Source of the DNA: Mercurialis annua
Lineage: Eukaryota; Streptophyta; Magnoliopsida; Malpighiales; Euphorbiaceae
DNA: 64,000 nt
Direction of reading: 5' to 3'
Assembly: GCF_937616625.2 (NCBI RefSeq)
Contig: NC_065576.1
Coordinates: 11,658,501-11,722,500 of the forward strand
The notes under the pieces are model-generated. The model saw only the letters and a program-made list of their open reading frames with translations. It ran no database searches and was not told where the DNA came from. Below are positions 20,354 to 31,939 of the stretch, in pieces (positions within the stretch are counted from its first letter, which is position 1; each line of letters starts with the position of its first letter). Made by a program: the position numbers and the translations under genes.

Positions 20354-23300
20354 TGTAATAACCCAAATTTTTTGAAATAACAAAATCGTGTCACGAGTCC
20401 TAAAATTTTGTAATTTGGACCAACTAGGTTGGAAATGGACACCGACATAAGAATTGTTAAACATATATCGACAAATAATAATAATTCAATATGAGAATTA
20501 TTATTATTAATAATGAACAAGGACTAGTCGGAAAAATGATGTCCGAAATTGTTTGGACAAGTAAGTATGTCGGTATGGCGAGTGAGTTAAAATAGATTTT
20601 TAACTCACTAAATGATGTGATAAGGCATATGTGAGGGGCTTGATTGGTATGTTTTCCTATCTATACATTTAAACTAGGTAAAAGAAAACAAAACATAATA
20701 AAAGAGAGAAAAAGAAAGAAAATCCTTACCTTTTCTCCCTTTATTGCCGCACACCATCTCATCGCCATAGCTCAAGGAATTGAGCTCCAATTTTTTTCTT
20801 TTTGAATCTATAGATTCACAAGACAAAGGTAAAGATTATTGCTCTATTAATTTATGTTTAGATGGTTGGTTATGGAGTAACTTGGATTAAGAAAGTTAGG
20901 GTTCATGAATTGATTTTGGGAGTTTTGTGTAGTGATTGATGTAGAGTTTAATTGAGCTTGGATTAAGGATTTCCATGGAGTTTTGAGGTCTTGAAACCTA
21001 TGGCAAAGAGGAGTCACCAAGCAAAGGTAAATTCTGATAGTATGAGTTTTAAATTGGATGAATTATTTGGCTTTTGGTTTAGCATGGTTCATGAGTTTAA
21101 GGTTGATGATGATGTTAGCTATAGGTTTATGTTGTTTTAATGAAGGAATTTGGGTATGAAATGTGGAGTATGGTTCGGCCATTGAATCAAGAACATGTTT
21201 AAGGTTTTAGATGATGATAATTAGACTTGGAATTGAGCTAGTATAGCTGAATTATGATGAGTTAGATTGATTAAGGATTGGATGAAAGATTGATGATATT
21301 TGCTGGAAATATTGCGTTGCATAACATGGATATTGCGAGGGAAATATCTCAATCTATGCAGCTCCGAATTAAGTTCCGTTTGTTGGTACGGAAACTTAAG
21401 AATGTTGACTAAAAGTTTTTAACATTGAGTTTCTGCAGATTCGGCCTCTAAGTGTCTTGAATAAATCAGAACATTCTGTTGCGCGTAACTGATGTGCAAT
21501 TCTGGACAGCCCAAGTTATCAACTTATGGGCGAGTTTTTGATACCTTTGAGTGCAAGTTTTAGTCCGAGACCTAAACGAAAGTCAAAAAAGACATTCTGA
21601 ATTTTAAGAATGTCGGTTTCGTTTAGAGGTCGGACTATTTTACGGCTAGCAATCGTAAGCGATTGCGAGGTAAATTATTCAACAAAACATAATACAATTA
21701 TAAGTATAGTTATTTGATTATTAGTCAAATGATATTATGAAATTAGGTTCAAAGGAATAAACCTAACAAACATAAAATATGTATAAATCACATATCAACA
21801 TGTAAATAGAACGTGTCGGGGTTAGACGTGATGATGTGATAAGTTTGGTGTAAGGTTGATTCTGAAGTCTATGTGCTTACCGAGTTAAATATTAACTGAA
21901 TATATATTTGATACTTATGAATAGGTACGACAAGTCAACCTACTAGCGGACAAGGATCTCACAGAGCTCATGTTATTATGAGTAAATAATTGGAATAGCA
22001 AGCTGTGAGTACATTTGCGGTTGTTTACATTTGATGTATTTGAATGCATTTTTTAAGCTATATGTTATATAAAATGCATAGCATCATTTACAAATGATTG
22101 CTTGTTTGGAAATACATGCATCATGATTTGAAACCAGTATAGAGACCCGATGAAACAAACTACTTACTGGGTGTCAATAGGCCGTGTGATCACCAGTTGA
22201 GTCTAGAAGTCAGACCCTAGTGTCATAAGTTGAAAGGATCTACTGGATGATAATTGTGAATGTGGTGTGATATTTGTGAATGTGGTGTTATGGTGTGAAT
22301 GTAAGAGGACGTTATCCTCTAAGCCATGTATTTCTCTTAGTAGCTCAGTTGATTTATCTCGGGCATACTTGTTATGCTCAGTTAAATTACCTTGAGAAAC
22401 TCTGTTAAGTCCGGTTGAGCTATTCCCGGACTCTCTGGTGTGTTCTGTTGGATATAAGTAGTAGTACGAATACATTCGGTAAGATGAAGTCTCAGAGACC
22501 GTAACATGGTAGTGAACCTACCATAAGGAATAAGTCCTCGATTCGTTCGAGAGTTTTGATTTGTGTAACCCTTATACCAAGTATAGTATAAATGTTATGG
22601 TTTCATTCGTAATAGATATACATGGATGCCTTTAATTGAATGGTTTCACATCGATTTGAATGCTTTGTGAATAGGCACTAAACTACGTGAATTCACTCAG
22701 TTTTAACTGACCCCCCAACAATGTTTGGTGCAAGTGTCAAGTTTTGGCAAGCCAGACTTCTATTATTGTTCCAAAAGTCTGACGTATGTACGGATTCAGT
22801 AGTGCTGTAGTAGGGTCAAGTCCTAGTCTGTATGAATGTTTGTAAAACGGTTTCATGTGTGTAAACTCTGATGCATATGTATGTTATTTGAATTCCCACT
22901 ACTAAAATGCTTGCTTTTAGCGACAGATTTTTCCGTCACTAAAAGCATGAAATCCGTCGGGAAAACGTTTCCCGACGGATTCAATCCATCGGCAAAATCC
23001 TCGTCGCTAAATTTTTGACGACGGACCAAAAAAATTGGCGATGAATTTTTTAGAAATTGCCGACGAATTTTAGCGACGGATTTAAATCCATTGCCAATTA
23101 CCGACGAAATTTAGCGACGGATTTAAATCCGTCGCTAATTGAAAAAAAAAATAAAAAAAAACTAAATAGTAAAATTAAATTATTATTATTTAATCAGTCA
23201 CACCTGTCACCCACCGTCACTCACCAGTCGCCCGTCGCTCTCCGTTACCCATCCGTTGTCTCCATCACCCATTCGCAATTTTTACAAACTTCCCAATAGG

Positions 23301-24207
23301 TTACCCATCCTTCCAATTGCTCCCACTCATTACTCTTTAACTTTGAAGTTCTCCCGCGCATAGCTCTACCTGAACCAGCTCAGCTTCTTATTATATATAA
23401 ATATATATTTATATTTAAATGTAACTAAAAAATAACAAATACTTCCTCCCATATTTTAAGATAATTATTTTTTATAATTGATGGTTATTTTAAATAATAA
23501 TTAATGAATAAATAAATAACAATGTTTTCAATATATTTCATAAATAATTATGTTATATTTAAATAATATTATATTTAATTAAAAGAATAATAATTATTTT
23601 TTCTTTAATAATTATTTTCCTAAATAATTTTTTGATAAAAAATTTATTTAATTTATTAATTTATTTTTATGATTTACTTTTTTTATTTTTTTTAAATTAG
23701 CGACGTCGCTACTCAAAGACGGATTTAGCGACGGATATGAAATCAGTCGTTAAAACCATCAAAAATAATTGGCGGGAGTGTTCTCGCAAATTTAAATGAC
23801 AATTTAGCGACAGATTTCATATCCGTCGCAAAATCTGTCGGTAAAAAAGATTTAGCGACGGATTCAAAATCCGTCGCTAAAATCCGTCGGTAAAACACAG
23901 TTTTTTAGTAGTGTCCGCTGCTAAAAGTGTTTGCTTTGTGTTGGAACGGGCTGTGCTTGGATGTGGGACATAGCACAATAAGACCCGGGTTCCTATGAAA
24001 CATTTTCATTTTAAAATGGACGTTTGTATACGTCAAAGTTCAAGGAGGTTTTAATGAAAACAAATTGCTTATGAATGGACGTTTGGATTTCGAAAATGAT
24101 TGTTCCGTGAAAAAATTATGTGTATTTTTAATGGCTTGCTACGGGTTTCGGAACTACCATTCCCATTCCCTACCGCTAATCGCAACTCGAGATTTTGGGT
24201 CGTAACA
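20354..24207 (+). mobile_element. Solo LTR of a gypsy (Tekay/Del-like) element, with nested CACTA
   Basis: Starts TGTAATAACCCAAATTTTTT and ends GGGTCGTAACA, flanked on both sides by TGAGT (20349-20353 and 24208-24212), a perfect 5-bp target duplication. Without the nested CACTA element it is about 2.83 kb. Its start resembles, and its last ~70 bp closely resemble, the LTR of the LARD at 31377, which carries a Tekay/Del integrase remnant. No internal region or second LTR is present, so it is a solo LTR left by LTR-LTR recombination. Unit-length ORFs here are not genes. Confidence 0.88.
22897..23913. mobile_element. Non-autonomous CACTA transposon
   Basis: The 1017-bp element begins CACTACTAAAATGC and ends GTTTTTTAGTAGTG, giving CACTACTAAAA inverted termini. 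It is flanked by a perfect 3-bp duplication TCC (22894-22896 and 23914-23916), the CACTA hallmark. Subterminal regions are packed with palindromic motifs of the form TTAGCGACGGATTT / AAATCCGTCGCTAA, the likely transposase-binding repeats. It lacks a transposase. It sits inside the solo LTR 20354-24207 and is therefore younger. Confidence 0.93.
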
Positions 24208-24212
24208 TGAGT

Positions 24213-25250
24213 CTAGTTTCATTTATAATTGCAATTACATCAATTGGATTAGTATAAAAAATTTATGCAATTCACAGGAACTAGGTTGAACTGTTTAAAT
24301 ATAATATACAACTAAATGTTCTCTCCTTATTCACAATCCAAATGACATAATTACTCTATTCTTAAAGCTAAAAAATTTAGCTAACACCCTAAATATTCCA
24401 TAGCATCAAACATGACATCTTTTGGGCATGTATAATACAAAGTAGGCATAACATATACCTTGTCTCAATAGTGATACACACTTTAATTTAAATATCATTT
24501 TATAAAAAATTTCGTTGTAGTTATAGGTATATGAGAATATAAGAGATAGAAAAATTAACCAACTTAATTAAATTTCTATGTGTTATTCATTATTTAGTGC
24601 CACACTAGCAGACTGTTTCACAGTAGATCAATAAAATGGCGTGGAAAATTAGACCATGATAACGACTGAAACTGATGAAACACGAAGAATGTAAATTATA
24701 GTAAAATAGCTATAGTTTTCTTAGACTCAAAAATAAATTAATTTGGAGTTATATATTTGAACTTATGACATAAACAATATAATACAAATTACTGCCAGAA
24801 ACAGAGTTCAAACCAGAAAACCTAAACCATAAGAATTCAATTCATTTAACATACCTGATTGCTTTCCAATTTTTCTCGAACCATTAAACCCTTAAAATTT
24901 AATTATTATTTCTTTGACTTAGGTGTATATTCTCTGAATTCCCCTTTCTCTATTCTATCTTAGTTCTAGGTTTCTTTTGTTAAATAAAAAAGATGATAAA
25001 GAGGTGGGTTTTATGATGTAGTTAGGGTTTATTCACACTAAAATATAATAGGTTTTATGTAATAATTCATCAATACTAATATCTCTTTCTAGTCCTTGAA
25101 ATATTATTAAAGTCTAACTTAACCCTTTTAGTTGATTTTATTTCATGGTAACCAAATAAAATATGTTTTACCGATGTGCTTGCATTCCAATTTAGATCTA
25201 ATATGTTTGTTTATCATATAGAAACTCTTAATCATTAAAATGAATAAAAT
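24213..25250. other. Unassigned sequence to the right of the solo LTR
   Basis: Continuation of the unidentified AT-rich repeat that precedes the solo LTR. No gene or delimited element seen. Confidence 0.35.
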
Positions 25251-25252
25251 TC

Positions 25253-26370
25253 ATGAGAATAAATATCTATAAAATTCAAATGTGGGTGTTATACATAGCC
25301 CTTCCATCAGAGATTAACAATTTTATGCCCAACTTCTTAACCGATTTCTTACTCTTGTCCTTCTTCTGTCATGCACTCTTTTCAGAATTTATTGATTACA
25401 AAGGTGAAATATTTGCGGGATTTACTAAATATTAAACTTGTTATTTGTCATAGTGGTTCAATAGTTTCTTTCTTTTCTTATTTGGGGGGGGGGGGGGGGG
25501 AATCCTATGCTCGTTTTAACTTTGATAATGTGGTGGATAAGGATCAATTTGTCAAAATTGCCCTATACGATTTGTTTTTATAGCTTGATACAGTGGACTT
25601 ATTATTTTAAATTGATGGAATGATATGTGCATATTACTATTTCTGAGATCCCATCGGTGGCATGAGATGATTCTTTCAAGAGCTATTTTGAAAGAGAGGT
25701 TGGATTCGGTTTTGTTATTGATCTCGGCAAGTTTAGACTTAACGAACTATTTTATTTTGATGGTTGTTAATGGTCGGATTTATTTTCTTGCCGTTCATGA
25801 ATTTGATATACCGGTTATGATGTCTGACTACCTAGGTATAAAATATCATTCTAAGCTTTCATGTCAATCAGATTATGATTTTGTTGGTAATGATTTGTTG
25901 AGTAGTCCTACAAGTCCTTTGTTGCTATTTGATTCTACGATCATTCCATCTTGTATGTCAAGTTAGAGGGTTCAGATGATTCTAAGAACCCATCCATTCA
26001 CTTAGAGGAAACTTACTTAGAAGATGTTATTAGTCCTTTTGAAAAAATCTACAAAGACATTAGTCAATTCAGGAAATTTGCATAATGTGTCACATACTTC
26101 AGTTGAGATATCCAGGGAACTTGAGATAATTAAAAACAATAACAAATTCCATTCTATCAGGTGTACAGTAAAGAGGTAGCCATTTGTGGATGCTGAAACA
26201 GAAGTTGAGAAAACTTGGAGTGTGGGTCTTCAACTTGGTTTATTTTCAACTCAGCACAAAGAGAACATCATTGATCTTCTTTCTCAAAAATTATCTAAGA
26301 CGGTGCATCAGAATTCTTAAGAAGTTACAGGACAAAGAGGGTGCTATTCTTAACTGTTTTAGTAACTAGT
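25253..26370 (+). pseudogene. Possible decayed coding fragment of unknown origin
   Basis: Several short plus-strand frames in series look more protein-like than the surrounding DNA: ARFNFDNVVDKDQFVKIALY at about 25510, a longer frame 25625-25966 with LILMV-like hydrophobic runs and VHEFDIPVMMSDYLG, and EKTWSVGLQLGLFSTQHKEN near 26200. They are broken by stops and a G17 run. The arrangement might be the start of a MULE-type transposase or a LINE ORF, but I recognise no diagnostic motif and make no assignment. Confidence 0.25.
25484..25500. repeat. Poly-G run
   Basis: Seventeen consecutive G on the plus strand. Such runs are also assembly-error prone. Confidence 0.9.
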
Positions 26371-26584
26371 TTTTCTGTTTAAACTTTGTAATAGGGAGTT
26401 TTACATACTCGGGTTTGGGTTTCTACCGAAATCTTTTTTCTATTCTCTTTTTCGAGAACTTGATGTTTTGTCTTTCTCTTAGCCGTAGTCTCTAGTGTGC
26501 CACCTTGAGTGTGCCATTTCTTGTGCGAAAGCTTTAAACTGACTTTTGCCACTTTTTATGGCCAAAATTCATATTATTCATAAA

Positions 26585-26755
26585 AAAGGGGCGATGTCTT
26601 AAAAATTCACCAATTTAACACGTTTTCTCAATATAATCACGTTCTTTAAAATTTCTCATAAAAATATACCAACTTTCATTATTTTTCCCAAATTCATACA
26701 CGGTGCTGACATATCACTCATTCATTGATGCAATTTGCTGAAGTGTAAGTCATTT
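26585..26755 (+). repeat. Half of a foldback MITE (family of 42413-42727)
   Basis: Shares a run of motifs with the left arm of the complete MITE at 42413: ACACGTTTTCTCA-like start, AATCACG, then CCCAAATTCATACACGGTGCTGA. The opposite arm is missing, and the sequence passes into AT-rich DNA with many TGATAA motifs. Confidence 0.55.
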
Positions 26756-27990
26756 TTAACCAATTATAATATGTATTATACTGTTATGATGAAATGCATT
26801 ATGATAATGTTATGATGATTTTTATAAAAATAGATTATAAGAATAATATGATAAAATTATGATAATAGTATGATAAAGTACGTAAAATAATAATACAGAA
26901 AGATTCTGATACCGATATGATAATGTTATGATATATATAATAACATAGTAAAATCATAATTATTTTAAATATCAAGAATAAAAATATAAACATGAAAAAA
27001 CGTGAGGTATTTTCTTTAATTTTTACGTGTTAAGATGAAAAGTGCATTTTTTTAAAATAGATATACAAATTTTTCTATATTAAATAGAAATTGAAGGATC
27101 AATTTATTTTGAAATTGACTTAAAATTTATCTCTAAAAAGAAGTATGTATATTTATGACTTTTCTTTACGGAAAATCCTGTTCTGAATCTAGATCATTAG
27201 CAAGATCAGAATTTGTTTTTGGAATTTTTGTAAAAACTTCCTTTTTACCTCTAGTCTATCAATAAATTACCAATAATTTACTAATAAATTACTATATTTG
27301 CAAAAATTTCAAAAAGTTAAAAAAATCAATTTTTTAGAAGTGTACATTTATGACTTGGTAGTTCCGTTTTGAAGAATGATTTGATAGATCTGATAATTAT
27401 GATTATCCTTTTTTGCTAATAGTTGTAATTAAAATTTGTAATTATTAAAATCTAATCTAATGATATGAAATTAGCTATTAGGAAAAACAAAAAGTGGGAG
27501 AAAGAAAGAAACATAAACATGAATGGAAGATCCTCATAATGAAATTAGGAGAAAGAGGACCCTACAAAGCTGCTATCAGCACGTGCCCTTGTTAAGTATG
27601 TGCTTATGTGGCAAAATGACAGACGCCGATGTGTAGATAGAGAGTGTGTGTAATTAGAAGTTTGACCAGACTTTGGTGACCGACAAGGTTGGCCAAGCTG
27701 TCACTGTTACTCTAGCTGGATCTTTCACTTGTTCACTATTCCCGCTCCTCAACCCCTTTCTCTTGATTTGGTTTGTCTCGATGTACTCATGTATAACACA
27801 CCTTTCGTTTTCATTTTTTCTTTTACAAGATTCAATAAAATTAAAAATTAATTCTAATTGCGTAATTCTAATTGCTATTTGGTTTTTTCATATAGAAAAA
27901 GGAATAGTGCTTGTAAAAACCAAACACAACCGCATCAGAAAGTTCATCAAAACCGGAAAAGTATGGAGTATTACATTCTCACCAATTTAA
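26756..27990. other. AT-rich stretch without recognised genes
   Basis: Holds many ATGATAATG-like repeats (26780-26960) and no recognisable protein motif. The frame at 27673-27990 is hydrophobic but unrelated to anything I know. Confidence 0.35.
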
Positions 27991-27994
27991 AAAC

Positions 27995-29690
27995 AAATTC
28001 GTCCTTGAATTTAACACGAAACATATAAAATACGATCATATGATAACTCTTGGTTAATCTCAACGTTATGAGGTACAATCAAATGAAAATGATCAGAAAT
28101 GCACTTCCGCAATATAGAAACATAAAACACTGGATGAATAAACGACATATACGGTGGCAAAGTCAATCTATAAACCACCGCTCAAACACGCTTTATGATC
28201 TCATACGGTCTCACGTATCTCAATGCTAACTTTCCTTTAACACAAAAACGGACAACACCTTTTATCGGTGAAACCTGAAAAAACACAAAATCACCAACCT
28301 GAAACCCAATATCCTTCTACATAGGATCAGCATAACTCTTATTCCAACTAAAAGTAGTCTTCAATATCCGTTTACTCAACGATACCTTTTACAAGGTAAT
28401 ATCAATGATTTCTGCTTCACGCTCACCAACCTCCTCCAAATAAAATAAGAGACCAACAAAGACTCGGAAAGTGCCATCTCATACTAGCATGGTAACTGTT
28501 GTTGTAAGAAAATTCAATCAACGGAAAATGAGTATCCCAGCTACCCTAAAACTCAATCACACACTTCCTAAGCATATCCTCCAAGGTCTGAATCGTCCGC
28601 TTAGACTGACTATTAGTCTAAAGATGAAAAAGTGGTACTAAAATCCAACCGTGAACCCAAAGATTCATGTAACGACTTCCAAAACCTAGAGGTAAAAAGC
28701 GAACCTCTATCCGAAACAATCGACACTGGTACAATATGAAGGGTGACAATCTTATCGATGTACAATTGTGCCAATCTCGAAGCTAAATATGAAATCTTAA
28801 TCGGAAGAAAATGAGCTGACTTGGTCGTACTGTCGACTATCACCCAAATAGAATCATTACCCTGCCGGTCACGTGGTAAACCAACCACAAAATTCATAGC
28901 AATTTGTTCCCACTTCCACTCCGGTATAGGTACTGGTTACAAATAGCCAAACGGTCTCTAGTGTTTCAACTTCACCTGCAGGCAAGTCAAACACTTAGAA
29001 ACAAACGCTGCAATGTCCTTTTTCATTCCGCTCCACCAATACGTACCCTTAAAATCATGGTGCAACTTGGTAGAATTCGGATGAACACTGTAAGTTGACC
29101 TGTATGCTTCCTCTAGAATTTGAACACTCCAACTGTTATGCAAAATCTAGAACCATACTTGAGAACCCATCAACATTCACAAAATCAGAATTCCCATTTT
29201 GAAGAACCTCATCCATAATTTGTTTCAATTGTGGATCTTGAACTTGTGAAACTGTAATTTGATCAATGAAAACAGGTTGCACATGCAAATGAGCTAACAA
29301 GTTGCCACCCTGAGAAATCTGAGAACAATGATCTGTATCCAAAATATTATGCCATCCGTGAATTATAGGCATACGACCAACCTCAGAAATATGAGCCAAA
29401 TTTTCTGAAGGCTTTCGACTCAAAGCATCGGCTACCACATTAGCCTTACCGAATGGTACTGAATAGTACAATCATAGTCCTTCAGTAACTCCAATCATCT
29501 CCTCAGTCTCAAATTAAACTCACGTTGATCAAAGATATACTTCAAAATCTGGTGATCAGTAAAAACTTCGCAAGTTGCACCATACAAGTAATGCCTCCAA
29601 ATTTTTAAGGCAAAACTCATAGTTGCCAACTCAATATCATGAGTAGGATAATTTACCTCGGGCTTCATAACTAACAAGAAGCATAGGACC
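27995..29690 (-). pseudogene. Tekay/Del-type gypsy pol fragment (RNase H and integrase)
   Basis: On the minus strand, RNase H appears as [20 protein letters not shown] and [14 protein letters not shown] (29692-29495). The linker and HHCC region follow with LHHDFKGTYWWSGMKKDI and CLTCLQVK (29471-28958). The integrase core (28897-28560) shows FVVGLPRDRQGNDSIWVIVD, then SIVSDRGSLFTSRFW and RTIQTLEDMLRKCVI. The GPY/F module (about 28330-28030) contains KGKLALRYVRPYEI. The lineage resembles Tekay/Del chromoviruses. The first Asp of DDE is Asn (MNFVVG) and the Glu is Lys (QSKRT). Stops and frameshifts are frequent, and both ends are truncated. Confidence 0.85.
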
Positions 29691-29916
29691 ACTTAGAAGT
29701 AGATTTTTCTTGGACCATTTAGAAATGCCTTGCTTTGAACGGTCATGAATAGTCTGGTAGCGCTTAGCAAACGAATATAGAAAGTCATTGAAACTAGTGA
29801 ACCTCTTAAGGGGAGTGCGAGCATGAGGAGGATTCATCAAATCATGGGTGGAACCCAATGAAGGAGGAATTGTCTTACATGAGTGTGGAGGAATTGCCGC
29901 AGTTAGAGGAGAAACC
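29691..29916. other. Unassigned stretch between pol fragment and solo LTR
   Basis: The open minus-strand frame reads PHARTPLKRFTSFNDFLYSF, which does not continue the RNase H/RT alignment of the neighbouring element. Origin unknown. Confidence 0.3.
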
Positions 29917-30244
29917 TGATAGGAGTTAAATACTCATATGTATTGAGTTGTTTTCCGCATGCTTTTACTATGTTTAATCGTGATTTTCTAGTATTTTGTA
30001 TACCTTACAGCATATGTGAGTGTTTCAAGGATTGAAGCAAAGAGACGATGAAATCACATTTGAGAATCTGACCCGCTGCACTATTTCGCAATTTTGAAAT
30101 AGTTAGAGACTTCTAACGAGTTTGTGTTCTTCATAAGACATAAAGTAGACATCCTGAGCATTTCAGGGGTTCAAGAACCAACTCATTTGGAAATATCTAC
30201 ACCGAATTATGAAATTTTGAAGTTAGTAGTTGTGCAGTAGACAA

Positions 30245-30328
30245 GGTGTCTCGGATCAAGACACCCCTCTTTGGTTTGTGTCTCGATCCAAGACACACTG
30301 GCTTTAGTTGGTGTCTCGGATCGAGACA
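30245..30328. repeat. Three hairpins in the second solo LTR
   Basis: Inverted repeats at 30245-30265 (arms GGTGTCT/AGACACC), 30277-30297 (TGTGTCT/AGACACA) and 30312-30328 (TGTCTCG/CGAGACA), spaced by about 12-15 bp. The stem core GTCTCG/CGAGAC of the last one equals that at 6828-6841 in the related element. Confidence 0.85.
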
Positions 30329-31371
30329 AGGTAAAAAAAGAGGCTTTTCATGTTTCAAACATAGGAGACAAGACTTGGGACCGATCCCACTTTTGGCTAG
30401 ACACAACTTGTACTTGGTATCATTGTTTCCCATTTTGTAAGCCTTATATAACGCACATTATCTCCAAATTAGGAATACACTTTATATAGAATATTTCATC
30501 TTGTTTTAGTTGTCGTATTCAGTTAGGAGTAGAGTAGTTTTAGAATTTTATGCCTCCATCTTTTCCACCATTTTTGTGGTTTTGAAGCTTTTATGGTTGT
30601 AAGACTAAGATTTCTATTATTGAATGCAAGCTTTATTAGTTGAATCTTCATTATCTTGTCTATGATTCATCGATCTACATTTCTACTCAAGGTAATTATT
30701 TGTACTTTTGCTATGTTATTCCATTGTTACTTTGTAGTTAATGTCAATTTAGTTATGGTTGGCTAAGTTCCTAGTTTAGGGGTTGTTTATGATTGCCATG
30801 TATGATGTTTAGGTGAATAGGTTGGGTTTTGGATTAGAGTTTTGTTGTGTTTCTTGGATCTAATGTCTAGATTAAGTTAATCCCTTAATCATTGATTTGT
30901 GTTTGATTAATAGAACGAGAGTAATCTAATTAAACGAATCTAGTTAAGCACAAACTTAAGACTTAAATGCACTAGGGTGATTTAGGGTTTAAGTGGTTGT
31001 TTGGTTGCGAATTAATCGTGTTGATTAGTATAATCGAAGTCTAAATGCGTTAGGGTGATTTAGATTTCTCTAGGATAGCTTGACCCGAACTAATGTCTAT
31101 ATACTCAACTCAATTAGCTAGGATTCGCTTTGGCATGATTAACAATCTCTAGGTGCCTTTTATCTCTTGTTTTAATTTGTGTTTAGTTAATCGTTGTTCA
31201 ATTAGTCTTCTAAATTATAATTCAATAGTTGTTTAATTTTAGTTGTTTGCTTATTGAAAACAAAACAAATGCCATCTTTGTGCTAAACGAATTAAATAAC
31301 ATTTAAGTTCATTCTCATCATTGCTTCTATCACTCTTTGTGGGATCAACCTCGTTTTTATCGAATACTACT

Positions 31372-31376
31372 AGTTG
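31372..31376. other. Target-site duplication AGTTG (left)
   Basis: AGTTG directly precedes the LTR start TGTAATAACC and recurs at 41895-41899 after the end of the right LTR, as expected for a 5-bp LTR-retrotransposon duplication. Confidence 0.95.
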
Positions 31377-31783
31377 TGTAATAACCCGTATTTTTTTATA
31401 ACTTGTTTTGGTGGTTGGTTGTCCGTTTAAAGTTTGGTTTGTGATGGACTTTGGTTGTGTTTTAACTTCGACTTGTGCTCGTTGTGCTTCCGGCTTGTTT
31501 TCGGATTGATTTATGTGCGAATTAGCATATGTGGTACCTTGGTTGTGTCATGTTGAATGACTTATGTGTACCCCTTGAACCTTTAAGTATTTGATGTTGA
31601 ATTGATTTATTTCCGGATTGTTATCGAAACAATGTTTGCATGTTTTCCAAATCTGCTATGCTCTAGTAAAACGTCCATATCTCCCAATTTAACCGTCGGA
31701 TCGGGCTGCCCTTTGGATATGTTGTACCTAAGAGGATTATCTTTCATTCGACCGTTCGGATCGTCGTTTTGACCTCTTTTCGG

Positions 31784-31918
31784 GTCAACCGGACCTATAA
31801 CCGGACCTGCTGGGTTGAACCGGTCGTAGGTCCGGTCCACTCTGATTTCTGCATTGGCAGTGAGTCAACCGGTTCAATAACCGGTTCTGCTGGACAGAAC
31901 CGGCCGTAGAACCGGTTC
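31784..31918. promoter_or_regulatory. Duplicated 55-bp ACCGG-box block upstream of LTR TATA
   Basis: Unit 1 (31784-31838) and unit 2 (31864-31918) each hold four direct or inverted boxes of the form ACCGG(A/T)(C/T)C in the same order and spacing, though the box sequence differs between units (ACCGGACC against ACCGGTTC). Unit 2 ends 15 bp before the TATA box. The position suggests an enhancer of the LTR promoter. This is inference only. Confidence 0.5.
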
Positions 31919-31932
31919 ATTACGAGTTTGCT

Positions 31933-31939
31933 TATAAAA
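31933..31939 (+). promoter_or_regulatory. TATA box of the LARD LTR
   Basis: TATAAAA in the plus orientation, about 555 bp into the LTR and directly after the ACCGG block. The right LTR has the same box at about 39372. Transcription would start near 31965. Confidence 0.6.

Noticed and set aside
27673..27990. 105-codon hydrophobic frame as a membrane protein gene
   Set aside because: No family motif, starts and ends in AT-rich repeat DNA, and directly abuts the decayed gypsy fragment.
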